This document shows positions 35,181 to 48,420 of a stretch of 64,000 nt of DNA, one piece after another. Position numbers and translations under genes: made by a program. Within the stretch, counting starts at the first letter, position 1; every line of letters starts with the position of its first letter. The DNA lies in contig NC_092864.1 of assembly GCF_032062135.1 (NCBI RefSeq), forward strand, positions 21,567,082 through 21,631,081, in the 5' to 3' direction. Origin of the DNA: Pyxicephalus adspersus. Taxonomy: Eukaryota; Chordata; Amphibia; Anura; Pyxicephalidae. Under the pieces are notes generated by a model. The model was not told the origin of the DNA and ran no database searches. It saw only the letters and a program-made list of their open reading frames with translations.

Positions 35181-37120
35181 TCTTTTATAAGGGGCAAGTC
35201 AGGCTACATAAAATATAAGAAACACAGCATGAAAGTTTTCAGTCTAAAAATACTAAGCCTAACTATGTCATTAAAGGCAATATATAGCAATTTATAGATG
35301 GATCCAGACTTATTAATCTTGTCAAACATTTAAAAAAATATTTCTGTCGATGGCACCCCAATGCCTTAACCAACCTATGGTTGCCTACCCTGTTGGCTCA
35401 TGTAATCCAAAAACAAGACCTCTATGGAGGGGAGGATGGATTAGGTTAGATCAAGCAAGGGGAATTAGAATAGGAACATTTTTTCATAAATATTTTTTAC
35501 ATTTACTTTAATAAGGGAAAAGAGCACTACCTGCATGCACGTAGCCAAGTCCACGATAGTATCTTAGCAAGAATAAACTGCTATGGAAATGGATGTCTTT
35601 AATTTAAATTCCAGCTCAGCCAGTCACCCAAGCAGCAAAATCAAATATCTGAGGATGTTCATCTCACAAATTATGTTTCAAATCCCTCCCCTAACCCCCA
35701 AAGTCTCCCATAATACATGAAACTGATATTGGATTTTTTTGAAAATGTCAAGGTGGTTTAAATACAAATTTACAAATGGCTTATGTAACTGGCTCTGCCT
35801 TATAATAGCTTTTGTTGAGTAGAGATTTTCTTAGAATAAAGACAGAAAATTACAGTTTAAAAAAGTCACTGGTTGTAAATGATGGATGAAAGTGAGAGGA
35901 AGGGCACTTAACCATTGTGGCAGATAGGATAAAAACAATTCTATTTACAGAAGAATCCGGGGAAAGATGAGGTGTGATGGATTATGGCAAGCATTGGAAA
36001 CTAGAACAAAGTCTTCTGCAATGTGGTAGTAAGTCCCGTGGATTAGAGAAACAACCAATAGGTCAAACTGAGCTCTTTATCATCTCTTAAATGCTACAGT
36101 AAACCAACAAGATTTTCTATGGTGTCAAGGTTAAAGAGAAATCGAAACTCGAAATTTAGGTCTGATTTAAACACTTATGCATTAGGAAAATGTATTAGAA
36201 TGCATAGGCAGACATAGTACAAAGTATTATGAAATAATAAATATTATTGTGTATATATATATCTATTTGGATTTATATGAAGCACTTTTTTTTAGTGCTT
36301 CCTAGTAATGAAGAAAGAAATCACCAAAGTTCACACATCTTAGTTTTAAGGGATTAGATGACAGATTGCCAGGTATGGGCAGTTCAAATATAAAATAATT
36401 TTTTCCTCTGAAGTGGCTCTACCCACTGAAGTGATGGTCCCCAAATCGGTTATGTACAGGCTTCTGTTTTGAAGTACCCTTTCCTTTTTTCTTGGGCTTC
36501 CCCTTGCTAAAGTTAAGTCTCTTTCATCTTTGAATCACGCTTTTCCTCCTATGGGTCCATGATGTGAACCCCAGCCTGGCCAAACCCTGGGGCTCCAGGG
36601 CTACCCTGCCTTTGTTTCCTTTAGTATCTTTCAGTCATGCATGGTGTGAGCCCCTATAATTACATTTCTCCACGCATTTATTCTCTTTAAAATTACGCAA
36701 AATGCAACCATAGGTTTAAAACATAAATGCCTCTGAGTAGTATCTGGTTTCTATCTTGCTGGGTTCTGCCTCTGCAACAAAGGTAGCCAAGCATTACTGC
36801 CTGGGGGGAACATAGTTTAGAACAATCCAGTATGACCCAAAGTTAACCTTAAGGTAACGTGAACAAAAGCTATGCACTGGGGATCTGATGTCAATATGGA
36901 CTTCAGTTCAGGTTTTATGTAATGGCAATAGACTTTTCAACAGTGAGGTATATGAGCATTATCCCAGACCTACTTTTCCCTAAATTTTGCATTTATGCCT
37001 TTTACAAATAGTTTCTTAAATTATAATAGGGCTGGCAAATTTAGCTAGCTGCTAAAAATCCCAAAATTCCCGAAGAAAACATTAAAACATGACCTTAATA
37101 TGGCAAAGAAAAAACAGATA
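35181..37120. other. Spacer without recognised gene
   Basis: AT-rich with a short TA run near 36250; no repeat ends or coding signal recognised. Confidence 0.45.
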
Positions 37121-37121
37121 A

Positions 37122-37600
37122 GAGCAGGATTTATGTTTTGGGCATCAGGGTCATATAGATTACCTGTTAGACGGACTGGTACCAATTACAACCATTGACC
37201 CCACCCATTAGTATCCCCACCCATTAGTGTCCCCACCCATTAGCATCCCCACCCATAAGTGTCCCCACCCATTGCTGAGCATGCCATTGGAAGGCAGAAC
37301 TATAATTAATGCTTTGGGTTTCGGGATCATATTGAAAACCTGTTAGAATGACTTGATACCAAATATACCCATTGATGGGCATGCCATTGATAGATAGAGA
37401 CGGAATTTATGCTTTGGGCCTCAGAATCATATAGAAAACCTGTTAGAGTGACTGGCAACAATTAGAACCTGTGCTGGCCCTGCCTTTGGCAGGCAGAACT
37501 AGAATTATTGCTTTTGACATAAGGATCATATGGAGAACCTGCTAGAGTAACTGGTATCAATGATTCCTTCTATTGCTTGGATTGCCATTGCAGGAACATG
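37122..37600. repeat. About 100-bp tandem repeat, four units
   Basis: The landmark GCTTTGGG (first unit GTTTTGGG) occurs at about 37135, 37311, 37411 and 37510, each followed by GATCATAT, an AACCTGTTAGA-like word and GAC or AACTGGTA. The last three units are about 100 bp apart; the first is longer because it holds the 16-bp array. Confidence 0.85.
37198..37277. repeat. 16-bp tandem repeat, five units
   Basis: Five head-to-tail copies of TCCCCACCCATTAGTG with few changes, nested inside the first 100-bp unit. Confidence 0.95.
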
Positions 37601-40600
37601 ACTAAAACTGATAAATAATGGTGTAAATTATTTAGCACAATTTCTAGAAGTAGGACAATTGAACTCTTATCTACCACAGCCATGGTGATAAGTTTCCTTC
37701 AATCTCAAGGACTTCCAACCATCCCAGCAGTACTTAAAATGAAGAACATTATATGTACTTATATATATATATGTAACATTATATGTAACATTATATGTAT
37801 TGGTGCTGGCTGCTGTTGAAAAATAATATTTGCAATCTGTTGATGTTTTATGTATGTGTATGTTTCTGTTCCTTTGTGTCCTCAAACCACCAGAGTATAA
37901 GTATTTGATTTTGCACGAAAAACAAAAAAAATCTAATTTTCCTAGCAAAGCTGTTTGTGTGACACATATTCAGGTTAAAAGCTTTGTAACGGCTATGGAC
38001 ACTGGATCTTCACAGATGGCAGCGCCATCCTCAATCCTTACTTAACATAAGCAGATTGTAAATACAGGACAGAGAGGTACAAGACAGCCACTTTGTCAGC
38101 AGTCGTAGCAGCAGAAGCAGCACAGTTTTGTGATAGTAAGCTGGATAACACGTGGCGCTCTGCAGCAGATGGCTCTGGCAACATCAAATAATGGTTTCTC
38201 AAAGTCAGTTGACCATCCCGGATCTGAGTGTCAAGTATTTATCTTATAAAAATAAAAGCCTGCCACATGTTCCTAGGAGTCTGCAGTTTTAGAGACAGAA
38301 TTATATCATTTTTCTTCATACTGCAAGGTGGGAACTGAAACAACCTGCCTTGCAGAGAAGACTGGCTTGATTGGATATTTGCTGATCCTACATTTTCAGG
38401 TGTTTGGCCATAGAGAGAGCGAGATTTGTTATATATTATGGAGCGCATAAAGCAGCCAGAACAAGATATTGAAAAGAAGAAAAAGATGAAAACAGCACAT
38501 TGTGATAACTAAATACTAAATGAGAGATTCCCATAAAAGCAAGACTGATATGCATGTTAAAAATGGTGACATTATAGGCACTGCATTGTTAAAGAAACAC
38601 TGTCCCTATTACCAAAAAAATAACTATAGCATTATATTTTACAAATAAAAATAGCTAGTGTCTATAATTAAAAAAACACCAAAAAAGTAAGTGGTATATT
38701 CATGAATCCTGGTCTGTCCAACATCTGCCCTTACTTATGCCCATCCCCTAACCCGGATTGAACCCATTTTTTCCCTGCAAAAATAGCTTCAAACTAAATT
38801 GACCCAGGTAAAAAGTTAAAACTAAAGAATTTGTCCTATTTATGCACTATTTTGTTATTCATAATTTAGGGAGAGAAACACCTGCCTTTGGGATTAGGCC
38901 ATGTATTTGCTTACAAAAGGTACAAAAGATTTCTGGGAAAATTACATAGGAAATGTGGGACTCCACTGTGGTCATTTAGCTTACAGAAAGTGTTGAACCT
39001 GTGTTTTTTTTACAGGTTCAGAATTTCCAGGGTTTTTTGTATTTCCCCAAAATAGACTAGCCCAGGATAAAGGACATATAGGGTTATATCCACCTAGCAA
39101 AAGGGGCCTGCTGTGTAAATGCCCTTTAGAAGTAGTATGGGTCACTTTAGGAAGATTCCCCCATGCCAACAAGATTTACCATAAAAATGTTTGATTTTCA
39201 ATATGGGGAGTTCTGCCCAAAAATGCAGAGTAAATTCAATCAAATCTAAAATGCCAATTTATGTTCTAAGCAGTTTTACATTTTTATCCCTCACTTTTGC
39301 AGGCTTCCTCCCAACAGCATGACCTGTCCCATGAATCTGCCTCTTCATTGTTCTGTTGGTCACAGGCACTTTGATTTCTTAGCATGCAAAGGACCAGCAG
39401 CCCTACAATGTACCTGGGGATGCTAAGGGTCTGCGGATAACCTGGAAACCAAATGAGAAAAAATAAATGCTGGTCCTCAAGGGAGCAAAGGATGAGGTTA
39501 GTGTATTTGTCTTCTCTTTTCTCTCCTCTAAATAATAAAAAGCATTTGACCTTTACAATGCAGGGGGAGCCCACTGAAAGAATCACATCTGACTTAAACT
39601 AGAGTTTAGCTTTAAATACATTTATGCAAATTCCAAAAAAAAAGATCAGGTGGATTACAATTAGTTCCACATGAGAAGGATCACAGTTTCACTAAGCTGC
39701 AAAGCTGTGCTTCTTTTAATGGAGAAACGGCAGCATAATATTTTGTTTTACCAGCAGCAATATGCACAGAAAAAGATGACAAATTGCCCCCCATAGAGGC
39801 ATTTTTTTAGCATTGCCAATCAAAATTCAGCTCAATATGTCGATATTATGAAGGTCTGCTCTACAGTCCAGAGTCAACCCACCGGCCACCATAGTTTTAA
39901 CTTGCAAAACATTTTAGGCCCATCTGGCTATATCATCACAAAACCCACATCCAAAAATATTTTTAATGTATTGATTTGTTAGTTGCTTTACACACTGCTA
40001 ATATTCCAAAAGATTCATCAAACTGAATGTAAAACTTCTTTTATTTTTGTCTTAAAGTTTGAACCCCTATTATGTATTATGAGACAAAAGGTCTTGCTCT
40101 ATTTGGCCAAATGTTTTTACACTGGTCCTCAAACGTCATTCATCAATCCACTCTGGAGGAATAATGAACAACCAATTGGAAACAATCGCCGTGTTTCCCT
40201 ATAAAGGTGGACATGGTGGGGTGCTACTCACTCATCACCCCCCCTCCCCACTCAATAGAACACAATGGGTTTGTGTGTACAGCTCCCGTTCATTCATCTG
40301 TCACTGGAAACAATTCCAAAAGATTGTTACCAGTGACAGTGATCTGATGTCTATCTGATGTCTGTATGAGATAGTTGTCATCAGAACGTTAGGGAATTTC
40401 TAAAACTGTGCCTGTGTCTAAAGTTTAGTGCTTAGTTCACAAATTTTTAACTGAAAAGTAGCAGATGAGCTACAAAACAGGTCTGGCAGATAATAAGCAT
40501 CAGCAAACATTTTAACTGGAAGAGAACCAGTTCCTGAAGCCAGATGTGTTACCTTTTGCTGTCACATACAGTGCAATCAGCTCCCATAAAAACCTATTTG

Positions 40601-42908
40601 CAGTTAAAACAATTGGTTGTTAAAAGCTTCCAAAAATTGTGCTATGACCTCCCTGATCCTGCCACACCAAGAAGAATTGGTGCATTCTCTGTACCTGTGT
40701 GGAGTCCACATAGAAAGGAATTATCAACCAATTTTGCCATTTTTTTTTTTTTGCAGTATCGCCCTTATGGAGAAGAGCAGTCATGGAATGGAAAGTTTGC
40801 TCCCCTCCAGTGTTAAGTTCTCATCTATTCCTTAGTAATTTACCAGTTTTGCTGCAGGCCAGTGTCAGTTTTTGTTGATGTGTTCCTTCTATGCAGTTTA
40901 ATACCTGTCCAACTACTGAGCTTGTTGAATGACAATGTTTTTTGCTTTATTATACCTGCACCTCATACAATGTGTATGTAACATATGATATATGCTTTTA
41001 TATATCTGTGTACTCCCGGCACAATGTTTGTTTTCCTTTACCCATGTACAGTATGTGTCTATCTGCCCTGGCTTAGTGATTTATGATTTACCGTCTGTCT
41101 GTTCTTGCTCCATGTATGCTTTTTCTCTTTTTGGTCCATGCTCAGCCTGTACCCCTTCATACCTTCCAATTATCCCCTTTTCAGAACTAGGTCTCCCTTT
41201 CCTCCATAGCTGCATATACACCACTATAAAAAAACTATTAAAAAGTGTGGCACATAACATCTTATCCTGCCTCTAAATAATTCCATGTGCTAATTAAAAA
41301 AAGCTAATAGAATATATAAATGCAAAAATGAACTTGTTAGTTTCAATTATTATTTTTTCTGGTTCGTAAAGTAGTTTGCATATCAGGAGAGTATCATTTG
41401 CTTTCATACTTTGAGCTAAAAAGTGTCCCTCTTCTCTATCTCCAAACTTTGAGAAGTATGCCCTTGTTAGTGACCACTTGTCAGCATGCTTTACAGGGGC
41501 CGTCTTTATCCTAGTGCGTCTTTATGCTTTTATTTTTGAGGGGGAGGGAGTTAGCTTGGAGGATTGTTTAGATTGAACTGATTAGATTCCATACCATCAA
41601 TCACTCACTATATCAGCCCTCAAGCTGATCCTCTTCCTAATCCTATCTTTACCATCACAACTCCGGTTACCCTAACCCTCATACTAACCCCTCCTATAAC
41701 CCTAATTTTACCTCTTAAAAGCTAACACTCTTTGTATTTCCATCCACAACACTAACCTTCTTTGCAACCAGTGTGGATGCTAACCCACATTTTAAACCCA
41801 ACTCTAAAAATTACCATAACTAATGTAAATTTAATCTTTTGTTGACATTCTTAGCTTTCCAGTCCCAAGAGGCTCAGTGCTAAAAACCAAGCATCCTGCA
41901 CAAAAACATATACTGGCAACAATGTGGATATTTAGGAGTAATGGGAATGCCGAATCTGTGCCCAAAAAGTTAAGCACAGGGCAAATAGCTAATATACAGT
42001 ATTTCCTGTGGTCTCCTTGCATCTGATCTTTTATCTATAACTGATATACAATGACTTCTATACCATATCAGCACATGGACATCTTGGTAGAAGAAGAGCT
42101 TCAAGTCTTAGCCTCCAGTAAGGGTAACAGTAATCAAAATAGTGGGGTCATTACCAAATCTGGTAAGATTAACAACCTTAATCTGCTATTAGACTACTGG
42201 CCCATCCTAGGAAGCAAACAGCAATTTATCCATAGGAATTCCAAAATAAAGGTAGATATTTTACGGAAATACTTAAAATGAAATGTTTTAGATGCTCTAC
42301 CTTGATTACATTGTCTTACACAATCATATAACCCGTTAGCGCTATGATTCCCATTATTAGGCTCACAATCTGTTCTTTCATCTGCTTTACATTTGTCCTT
42401 TGCTGACTATTAGATTTCATAAATCATTGCCCAAATTATCACTTACTGGCCAAAGCCATCAGCATATGTTCTATGTTTTTTTTCCATGTGTTATTAATAT
42501 TATCAATGACATCATCGCCATTCTTTATTTATTTCTTTTTTTTCTGTTAAAGTATAGATTTATATCACATCACTGTACAATCAGTAAAGGTTACATTAAA
42601 AGACGTAATACAGGAACATACAACAAAGCAGACTGCTCATAGAATTCTGAGGTTGAGGTTTTTGAGTTATACAACAGACCAAAATATCAAAGACAGCCAA
42701 TGTCCAGCACAAATTCTTACTCTATAGAGCAGCTGATCATAGACTCCTCAGGAATATGAATAAAAACTATACTGAGCTTAGGATAAATGTTCTATATATT
42801 TCTGGAGCATTTTCAATATTTGGAAATTCATATCAAGACAACTATGGCCTTACTTTGTTCATTCTGCATATATTTGCACACAGGAATACCGATGTGTCAA
42901 GGCTATGC
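37601..42908. other. Long spacer, no gene recognised
   Basis: Low-complexity ACATTATATGTA copies lie at 37745-37800. The block 41640-41820 is C-rich on the plus strand with scattered CTAACCC words. Many short frames occur on both strands but none has splice support or a domain. Confidence 0.4.
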
Positions 42909-43506
42909 GTTTGCTGACTTTTATATATAATCATTTTTATTAAAATTTTTGCAAAACGTTAAAGAACAAATAAAGCCCTAGGAAGGAATAAAAAGACTAG
43001 GTTAGGGGAACAACAAACATAGTAAGAATCATACAGATATGAGATAATTTTATACACTTAGATACGTGGAATTTATCAAAAAAGGAATCACAACAAACAA
43101 TACTACAGTCCCATAAAGTTTGCAAATTAGACATAAACAACAGATCTATCTCCCACAGGTAAGTACAATATCAACACAACTCAACAGATTCCAGTAGCAA
43201 CCCAGAGAAAGACTGAAATATGTAACGCAGAATGTTCCTTTCCACACATGGTAAACGTGATATAACCAAAAAATACAAAAAAAAGAGTACAATAAATAGT
43301 AAAACTGGAAATGAGATAATGGTAAAAAAAATATATCAAGTTCAGCTCAAATAGGACTGAATATTGGGGATGACTGATTATCCCAGGTGTCCCCAGACTT
43401 TCTTATCAGTAGATTAGTTTTCATAGATTCAGTGTTATTACTTTACATGCTTATTCCGGCATGGATGGTACAGGTATTATGCCCCAATGATGTTTGCTGA
43501 CTTTTA
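42909..43506 (-). mobile_element. Retroposed insert with 15-bp target duplication
   Basis: GTTTGCTGACTTTTA occurs exactly at 42909-42923 and 43492-43506, enclosing 568 bp. On the minus strand the insert ends with TTTTAATAAAAATGATTATA, that is, an AATAAA signal close to the target duplication, as for a LINE 3' end or a processed transcript. No homopolymer tail remains and no reading frame is recognisable. Source unknown. Confidence 0.75.
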
Positions 43507-44054
43507 GAACTGCACACACTACCTACACCACCCCAATTTCATGATATTACTCAAGTTTAATGATTGACTGCTTAGGTTCCCAATGCTACATTGTGGCATA
43601 TAAGGGTAATGGTGGAGCAAGCGGAAAATTAGTAAATACATTTAAAGTGGATTTACCCCAAGGTTTTGGCACCCATTAGCCTTAACGGATTTGTGAATTA
43701 TGGCAAACATACTAGCTGAAAGAGAATCCTTTATTTCTGCACCATCCAGACTCCCCTTAGAGACTGGCACGTATATCTTTGCATATCTTTTTTGGAGGTA
43801 ATGTCTTTAACCATTGTCATTGGTCAGGTTGACATTACTTTTAAACATGAGCACAAGACTTACTTCATTCCAGTACAGAATCTTTCCTTTGATAAAGGGT
43901 TCACATTATTTTTTGTCTTAAAGAAAGCACCTGACTGTCAGCCCTTTTCATTAAGCTCAGTTTACTTCTACCTTAAAGTAATTATTTGCACAGCCAAAAC
44001 TTTTTTACTTTAGTCAATGACAAGCAGGGGGATTAGCCTTCGCTTTGCAGTAAT
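43507..44054. other. Spacer, nothing recognised
   Basis: A 73-codon chance frame only. Confidence 0.4.
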
Positions 44055-44094
44055 TTATTTTGCTTTCTTAGTACTTTCTTTGTGTTTGCAGTTG

Positions 44095-44195
44095 GAATAA
44101 GTTGGAATATTTATTATTGAGATATATATATTGAAATATGTATTATTGGGGTATATATTGGAATATTTATTATTGTGATATATATTGGAATATGC
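44095..44195. repeat. Local AT-rich tandem repeat
   Basis: About three copies of a unit of roughly 32 bp built on TGGAATATTTATTATTG followed by GATATATA. The repeat unit starts with the same GGAATATGCC-type word that ends the adjoining transposase fragment. Confidence 0.7.
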
Positions 44196-44335
44196 CTGTG
44201 CCACCAGGGAGGAAAAGTCCATAGATGGAAAAACTAGGTCATTCAATATATTCAGGTAGACAGCTGGGCTCATTTTGGGCACGTAACATTGCTGAACCTA
44301 GACCTGACCAAGTGAAGCTACCTCAGATCACAACC
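44187..44335 (-). pseudogene. Tc1-like transposase fragment, second copy
   Basis: On the minus strand the peptide AVYLNILNDLVFPSMDFSSL matches the segment just before the second catalytic Asp of Tc1-like transposases, and the corresponding part of the relic at 18.1 kb. It breaks off before the catalytic FQDDN block, where the reading frame continues into the tandem repeat. Upstream (to 44335) the frame is shifted and has a stop. Dead fragment. Confidence 0.75.
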
Positions 44336-44729
44336 TATGTCCCTACATATTGATTGTATTGTCATTTACATGTAGAAAGTAATGACCTGGCCTGGAACAA
44401 GAAAATGTGGCGACCACATCTATGCCAAATATATTTTGGTTCTTGGGTTTAGTTACCTTAAACAAAGAACGGAAAATAGGTCATCAGAAAAATATCCTTA
44501 AAGCCAGGGTTTGATCTTCTAATTTGCCTTCCTTGGTTCCTTCTTTTTCTCTCATCAACATGCTAATGATATCTATTTTTTATATAAAACCTTTTTGTTT
44601 TTATTGCATACTTTAGTTTTGATCCAGAGGCATCATTACTTTGTTTCTGGGTTTCTGTGCGCAATGAGGTGATGATGAGAATTGGCAGCAAAGTGCTATA
44701 CATGGCTTTTTGAAAACATAACAGAACCG

Positions 44730-44960
44730 TAAGTCATGATCACTGCCCATGGTAATGCTCACATGTGATGTCGAGCCTTTAATTAAAAACAGAAATCGAG
44801 CAAATGTGTTACTAATCCGCCAGGTGTCTTCCCTTTTGCCTGCAGTGTGCCCTTCAGTTGTTGCTCATGCAAATGTGCAGCTACACATGTGACACCATGC
44901 AGGACATTATGCACACTAGTTGCATGTGAACAAATGTGCACAGGTACAAACATATATACC
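44730..44960. other. Conserved-noncoding-like island with octamer
   Basis: Contains CCTTTAATTAAAAAC and the octamer ATGCAAAT within CTCATGCAAATGTGCAG, in repeat-poor DNA. Inference only. Confidence 0.3.
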
Positions 44961-44989
44961 AGGAATTTTATGCACTTTGGTTGATTGAT

Positions 44990-45370
44990 CCTTATCTTGT
45001 TACCTGTGTCTTTATTTATGTAAAGCTGTATTCTGCCTGATTGGCTTTCCAGAAACCTAAAATTTTGCTTGACCTCAACCCCGTTTCTTGCCTTCCTCCT
45101 TCTCCAACCATAAACTGCCTTGACCTTGATTCTCCAGTTTAACCGGTACCTGATCTCCAGCTGTCCCTACACCAAAACCCTCCCTGGTGGGGAGATTCTA
45201 GAGGCCACAACCTGGTGTTCTCCAAAAAGAAAATTAGTCTGGTGGCCACTAGAGTCACCAGCCCATCACTCTTTGTGGGGTGCTTTAGTGTAGAGCAGGA
45301 GACACAGACTCCACACCCCAAGTAATCCAGTGTCACCAGCCAGAGAGTGCAGTCCTAACAAAATGAAAGG
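44990..45370 (+). repeat. LTR-like sequence
   Basis: A C/T-rich upstream half (TTGACC, TGCCTTGACC words) leads into TCCCTGGTGGGGAGATTCTA and ends AGAGAGTGCAGTCCTAACA. This layout resembles amphibian Gypsy LTRs as I remember them; termini and target duplication are not clear. Probably a solo LTR or its 3' part. Confidence 0.4.
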
Positions 45371-47586
45371 GGCAGATGAGGAACAATTAGGTTGGAGAGG
45401 AAATGGATAGATGATGTTTGATGACCATCTGTAGACAAAAGCTAAATTTTCTCACCAATCTAACATGATCCCCCTCCCTCTTCCTCCCCTAAAACTATTC
45501 TACAAGGTCAATGTTTTCCTTGTCTTTTGAAGAAAGATATTCTCACCACTTAGGTCCCTGGACAGCATATCCTTCCATATCTGGGGACCACAGATCTACT
45601 GCTGCAAGGCACCTTGTGAACAGCAGTAGCCGCCAGTTCCCTTGTCCTTGTCCACTTCTGTCCCAACCAGAATTAGGACCTAGCTGCTAACAACCAATAA
45701 GCATCTACTTTGTACAGAGCAGGAAGCAGCTTCCCACTATGTATATCACTGTGGACCCTGAAAATCAGGGGGCCCGGACTACTCTATAATTTATTCATAT
45801 ATTACAGATATACAGTTATAATATATATACTGCATATAGTTGTAGCAGTATCCTTAATCTTCCTGAAATAGCCAGCCTTTAACAATAGGCTTACCCCAGC
45901 TCTTGCATCCAGAATTGAAGCTAGAACCAAGCTCTTTAAGAAATCCAAGGATTCATTTGCACCCCTTGACCACATTATATACAAGGTCTTCATATACCAA
46001 CTTTAAATCTGTTTAAAAGATGCATTTATTAAACAATAGTCTCTCCAGCTAATAATAATAAATAGAGCAGCACATTCTGCTGAAAATGATCAATATTAAG
46101 AATGTATTGTCATCATCTCATCATCATTTATTGTAATGCATAAGGATATTCAAGGGTTGGTTTAACATATTAATAGCCCCTTTGTGCGGTATGAACAGCA
46201 CTTCCTGCCCTGGGGGTAACATTGCTTCTGACAGCTCCATATGGCCCTCCTGGATTATATCATCAGATATTAAGTATCTGTTCACTACATCTTACAATGG
46301 CAGCAGTATCGTAACTGACAGCACCATATGGGATAGGAACAGAGAGTGGCCATGTATTGAGTGCTCTCAGTTTTGGCAACGCCATTCCACTTGAAAGCCA
46401 TATGGTACATCTGAAGAAAATGATAACCACTTTCAGTCTTATGACTGCTCAGAAGGATTACTTTGGATAGAAGTGAGTTTTGTACTAGAAATGATTGCAT
46501 TTTCTGTAATATAATTGCACAATTGAGAGAGGTTTGAATAATCTGTCAAGTAGGGCTCCCGAATATGTTCTGTTCTGCTCCTCACAGGTTCTACTGGGTA
46601 CCTAAAGCCTAACATCAAAGTGCATTCTAGATGCATAAAACTAAAAGTGTTGTGGACTTAAAGGTGGTTTTCTTTAGCATTCACAGCCAAAGTAGAAAAG
46701 CCTAAAGACTATAAGCAGAGAAGGATTTTGCTTTCTATGTGGAAGCAATGGTCTCTCTGCAGAAGTCTGACACCCTTGCTAAGAACTATAGCTCTGCAAT
46801 CAGTAGAGCTCATGTCCCTTGCTATCTGGAGAATGCTATCTTAAATACATAATAACATGACATGACTACTAAATATTTGTCACTGGAAAAAAGAAAAGTG
46901 TTTAAGTCATCAGTCACACATGAAACAGTTTTCCATTTCAAACCAACTTTGATAATAAACTGAACTCCAGGCAATAAAAAAACATTGTACTCAATTCTAT
47001 GTGCTGAACTATGGAAGACCCTTCCCTAGGGTTCTGAATTGAAATGAGCAGAATTACCAAACTTCACTTGACTGCTGAAATCTTTACAGAAACAAAGAAT
47101 TATATTGTGTATAGTAACATGTTCAGTCTTCACATCCTAATGCATGCATGGACTAATCTATGCATGCCAATGCATCATAACCTAGGTGTGCTGAAATTCA
47201 TTATAGTGTGTATTACAACACACATGTGGAACGTTAATTCATTTTTTTTATTTTCTCCATCACCCAACATGTGATCAGATTATGACACAAAGGTTCCAAC
47301 ACCTATTACCACAGTTTCTGAATAGTCATCGGGTATGGACAGTTCTGAGTACATTCATAGTTTTACTTTTTTAGGATGATATGTATAAGTAGTGTTGTGT
47401 TTCCCTTCAGATTGATAATAACTTTGTCTATGCCAACCAAGAAAAATACTTAAAAATGTGGAAACTAGTTTCAATGCCTGTAGTAGGTAGGTGTTTATGA
47501 AACCAGAAGGATGAAGGGTTTTCTTTGGGAAACAATATAACATTCAATTCAGTGATCGGTGTAAATATCAGTTAGACAAAGCTCAG
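45371..47586. other. Spacer without recognised gene
   Basis: Short frames around 46180-46640 overlap on both strands and show no domain. No repeats with clear ends. Confidence 0.4.
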
Positions 47587-47660
47587 CTATCCCCCGAGAG
47601 CGTTAGAATATTTTGTAATCCTGGTAACATCAGGTGTCGCAAAGGTGGCTGGGTCCCAAA

Positions 47661-47700
47661 TCCCAATGCGTTTTGTTGGGATCATTGGCTTTTTCAAGGG
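47661..47700 (-). repeat. Decayed relative of the hammerhead-like motif
   Basis: Minus strand: CCCTTGAAAAAGC, 14 nt, then AAAACGCATTGGG. Order and spacing agree with the motif at 50.5 kb (AAGC, 15 nt, AAACGCGTC), but the CUGAUGA box is lost and GAAA has become CAAA. Probably inactive kin. Confidence 0.35.
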
Positions 47701-47850
47701 CAAGGGCGGGACAAGGTTAGCAGTTGATGTGTCCCAGGCTGTGACACACGTAGACAAGTTGCTTGATTGTAGGACACTACCACTAAGAACACAGCTAGGC
47801 AAGTTCAGGTAGTTTTGGATAAAGAACACTTCTGCACCTTAGTTTGTCTC

Positions 47851-48003
47851 TTAAAGCCACCAATCATATTCCAGTCCATGGCCGTTCAATGAGATTGGGG
47901 GAGGGAGCTCCATTTATAACAGGAATAGCAGAGCCACCAGTCGGAGCTACTGTTTGATACCTGGAGGTCTTTTTTGAAGTGGAATATGATTGGTTGCTTT
48001 AAA
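47851..48003. mobile_element. Small fold-back element
   Basis: TTAAAGCCACCAATCATATT at the left is repeated inverted at the right (AATATGATTGGTTGCTTTAA), giving arms of about 23 bp with one or two mismatches around a 105-bp loop. No target duplication seen. Confidence 0.55.
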
Positions 48004-48159
48004 ATGCCATTTGTTAATTTACCTGGAGACTGGCAGCAGTTGGCACACTTTGACAGGGGCAGCATCCTACCCTTATCAGATAGAGGAACCTGCTACCTCC
48101 AAACAAACCCTGTCCCATTGTCCCATTTGCCAATGACACCACTGCATGTTTCTTCTGTG

Positions 48160-48420
48160 CTTTTTAAATGCGTGAAACTGAAAAGCTGTATGTACTTTAT
48201 AAATATTCATTTGGCTATGCCCCATCTACCTCGCCTCTGTTAGATGAATTTTTAACAAGCTTCTTAATCTGTTGCTCTTTGACAGAAAAGCAATATCATT
48301 TCTCAACTTTTCTTGCCTTCCATCTCCATTCTCCCATGGTGCAATCCTGTAATGGAATGAATTGAAAAGGAGGCAGCCTTTTGTTGAGGCATTCATCGAT
48401 AGCTTCAGCATCACCCTACG
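48160..48420. other. Conserved-noncoding-like island
   Basis: Repeat-poor block with ATAAATATTCATTTG, TTAACAAGCTTCTTAATC and a GATGCC-like end. Overlapping chance frames on both strands. Inference only. Confidence 0.25.

Noticed and set aside
41640..41820. CTAACCC words suggesting telomere repeats
   Set aside because: Irregular spacing; looks like a degenerate low-complexity stretch.
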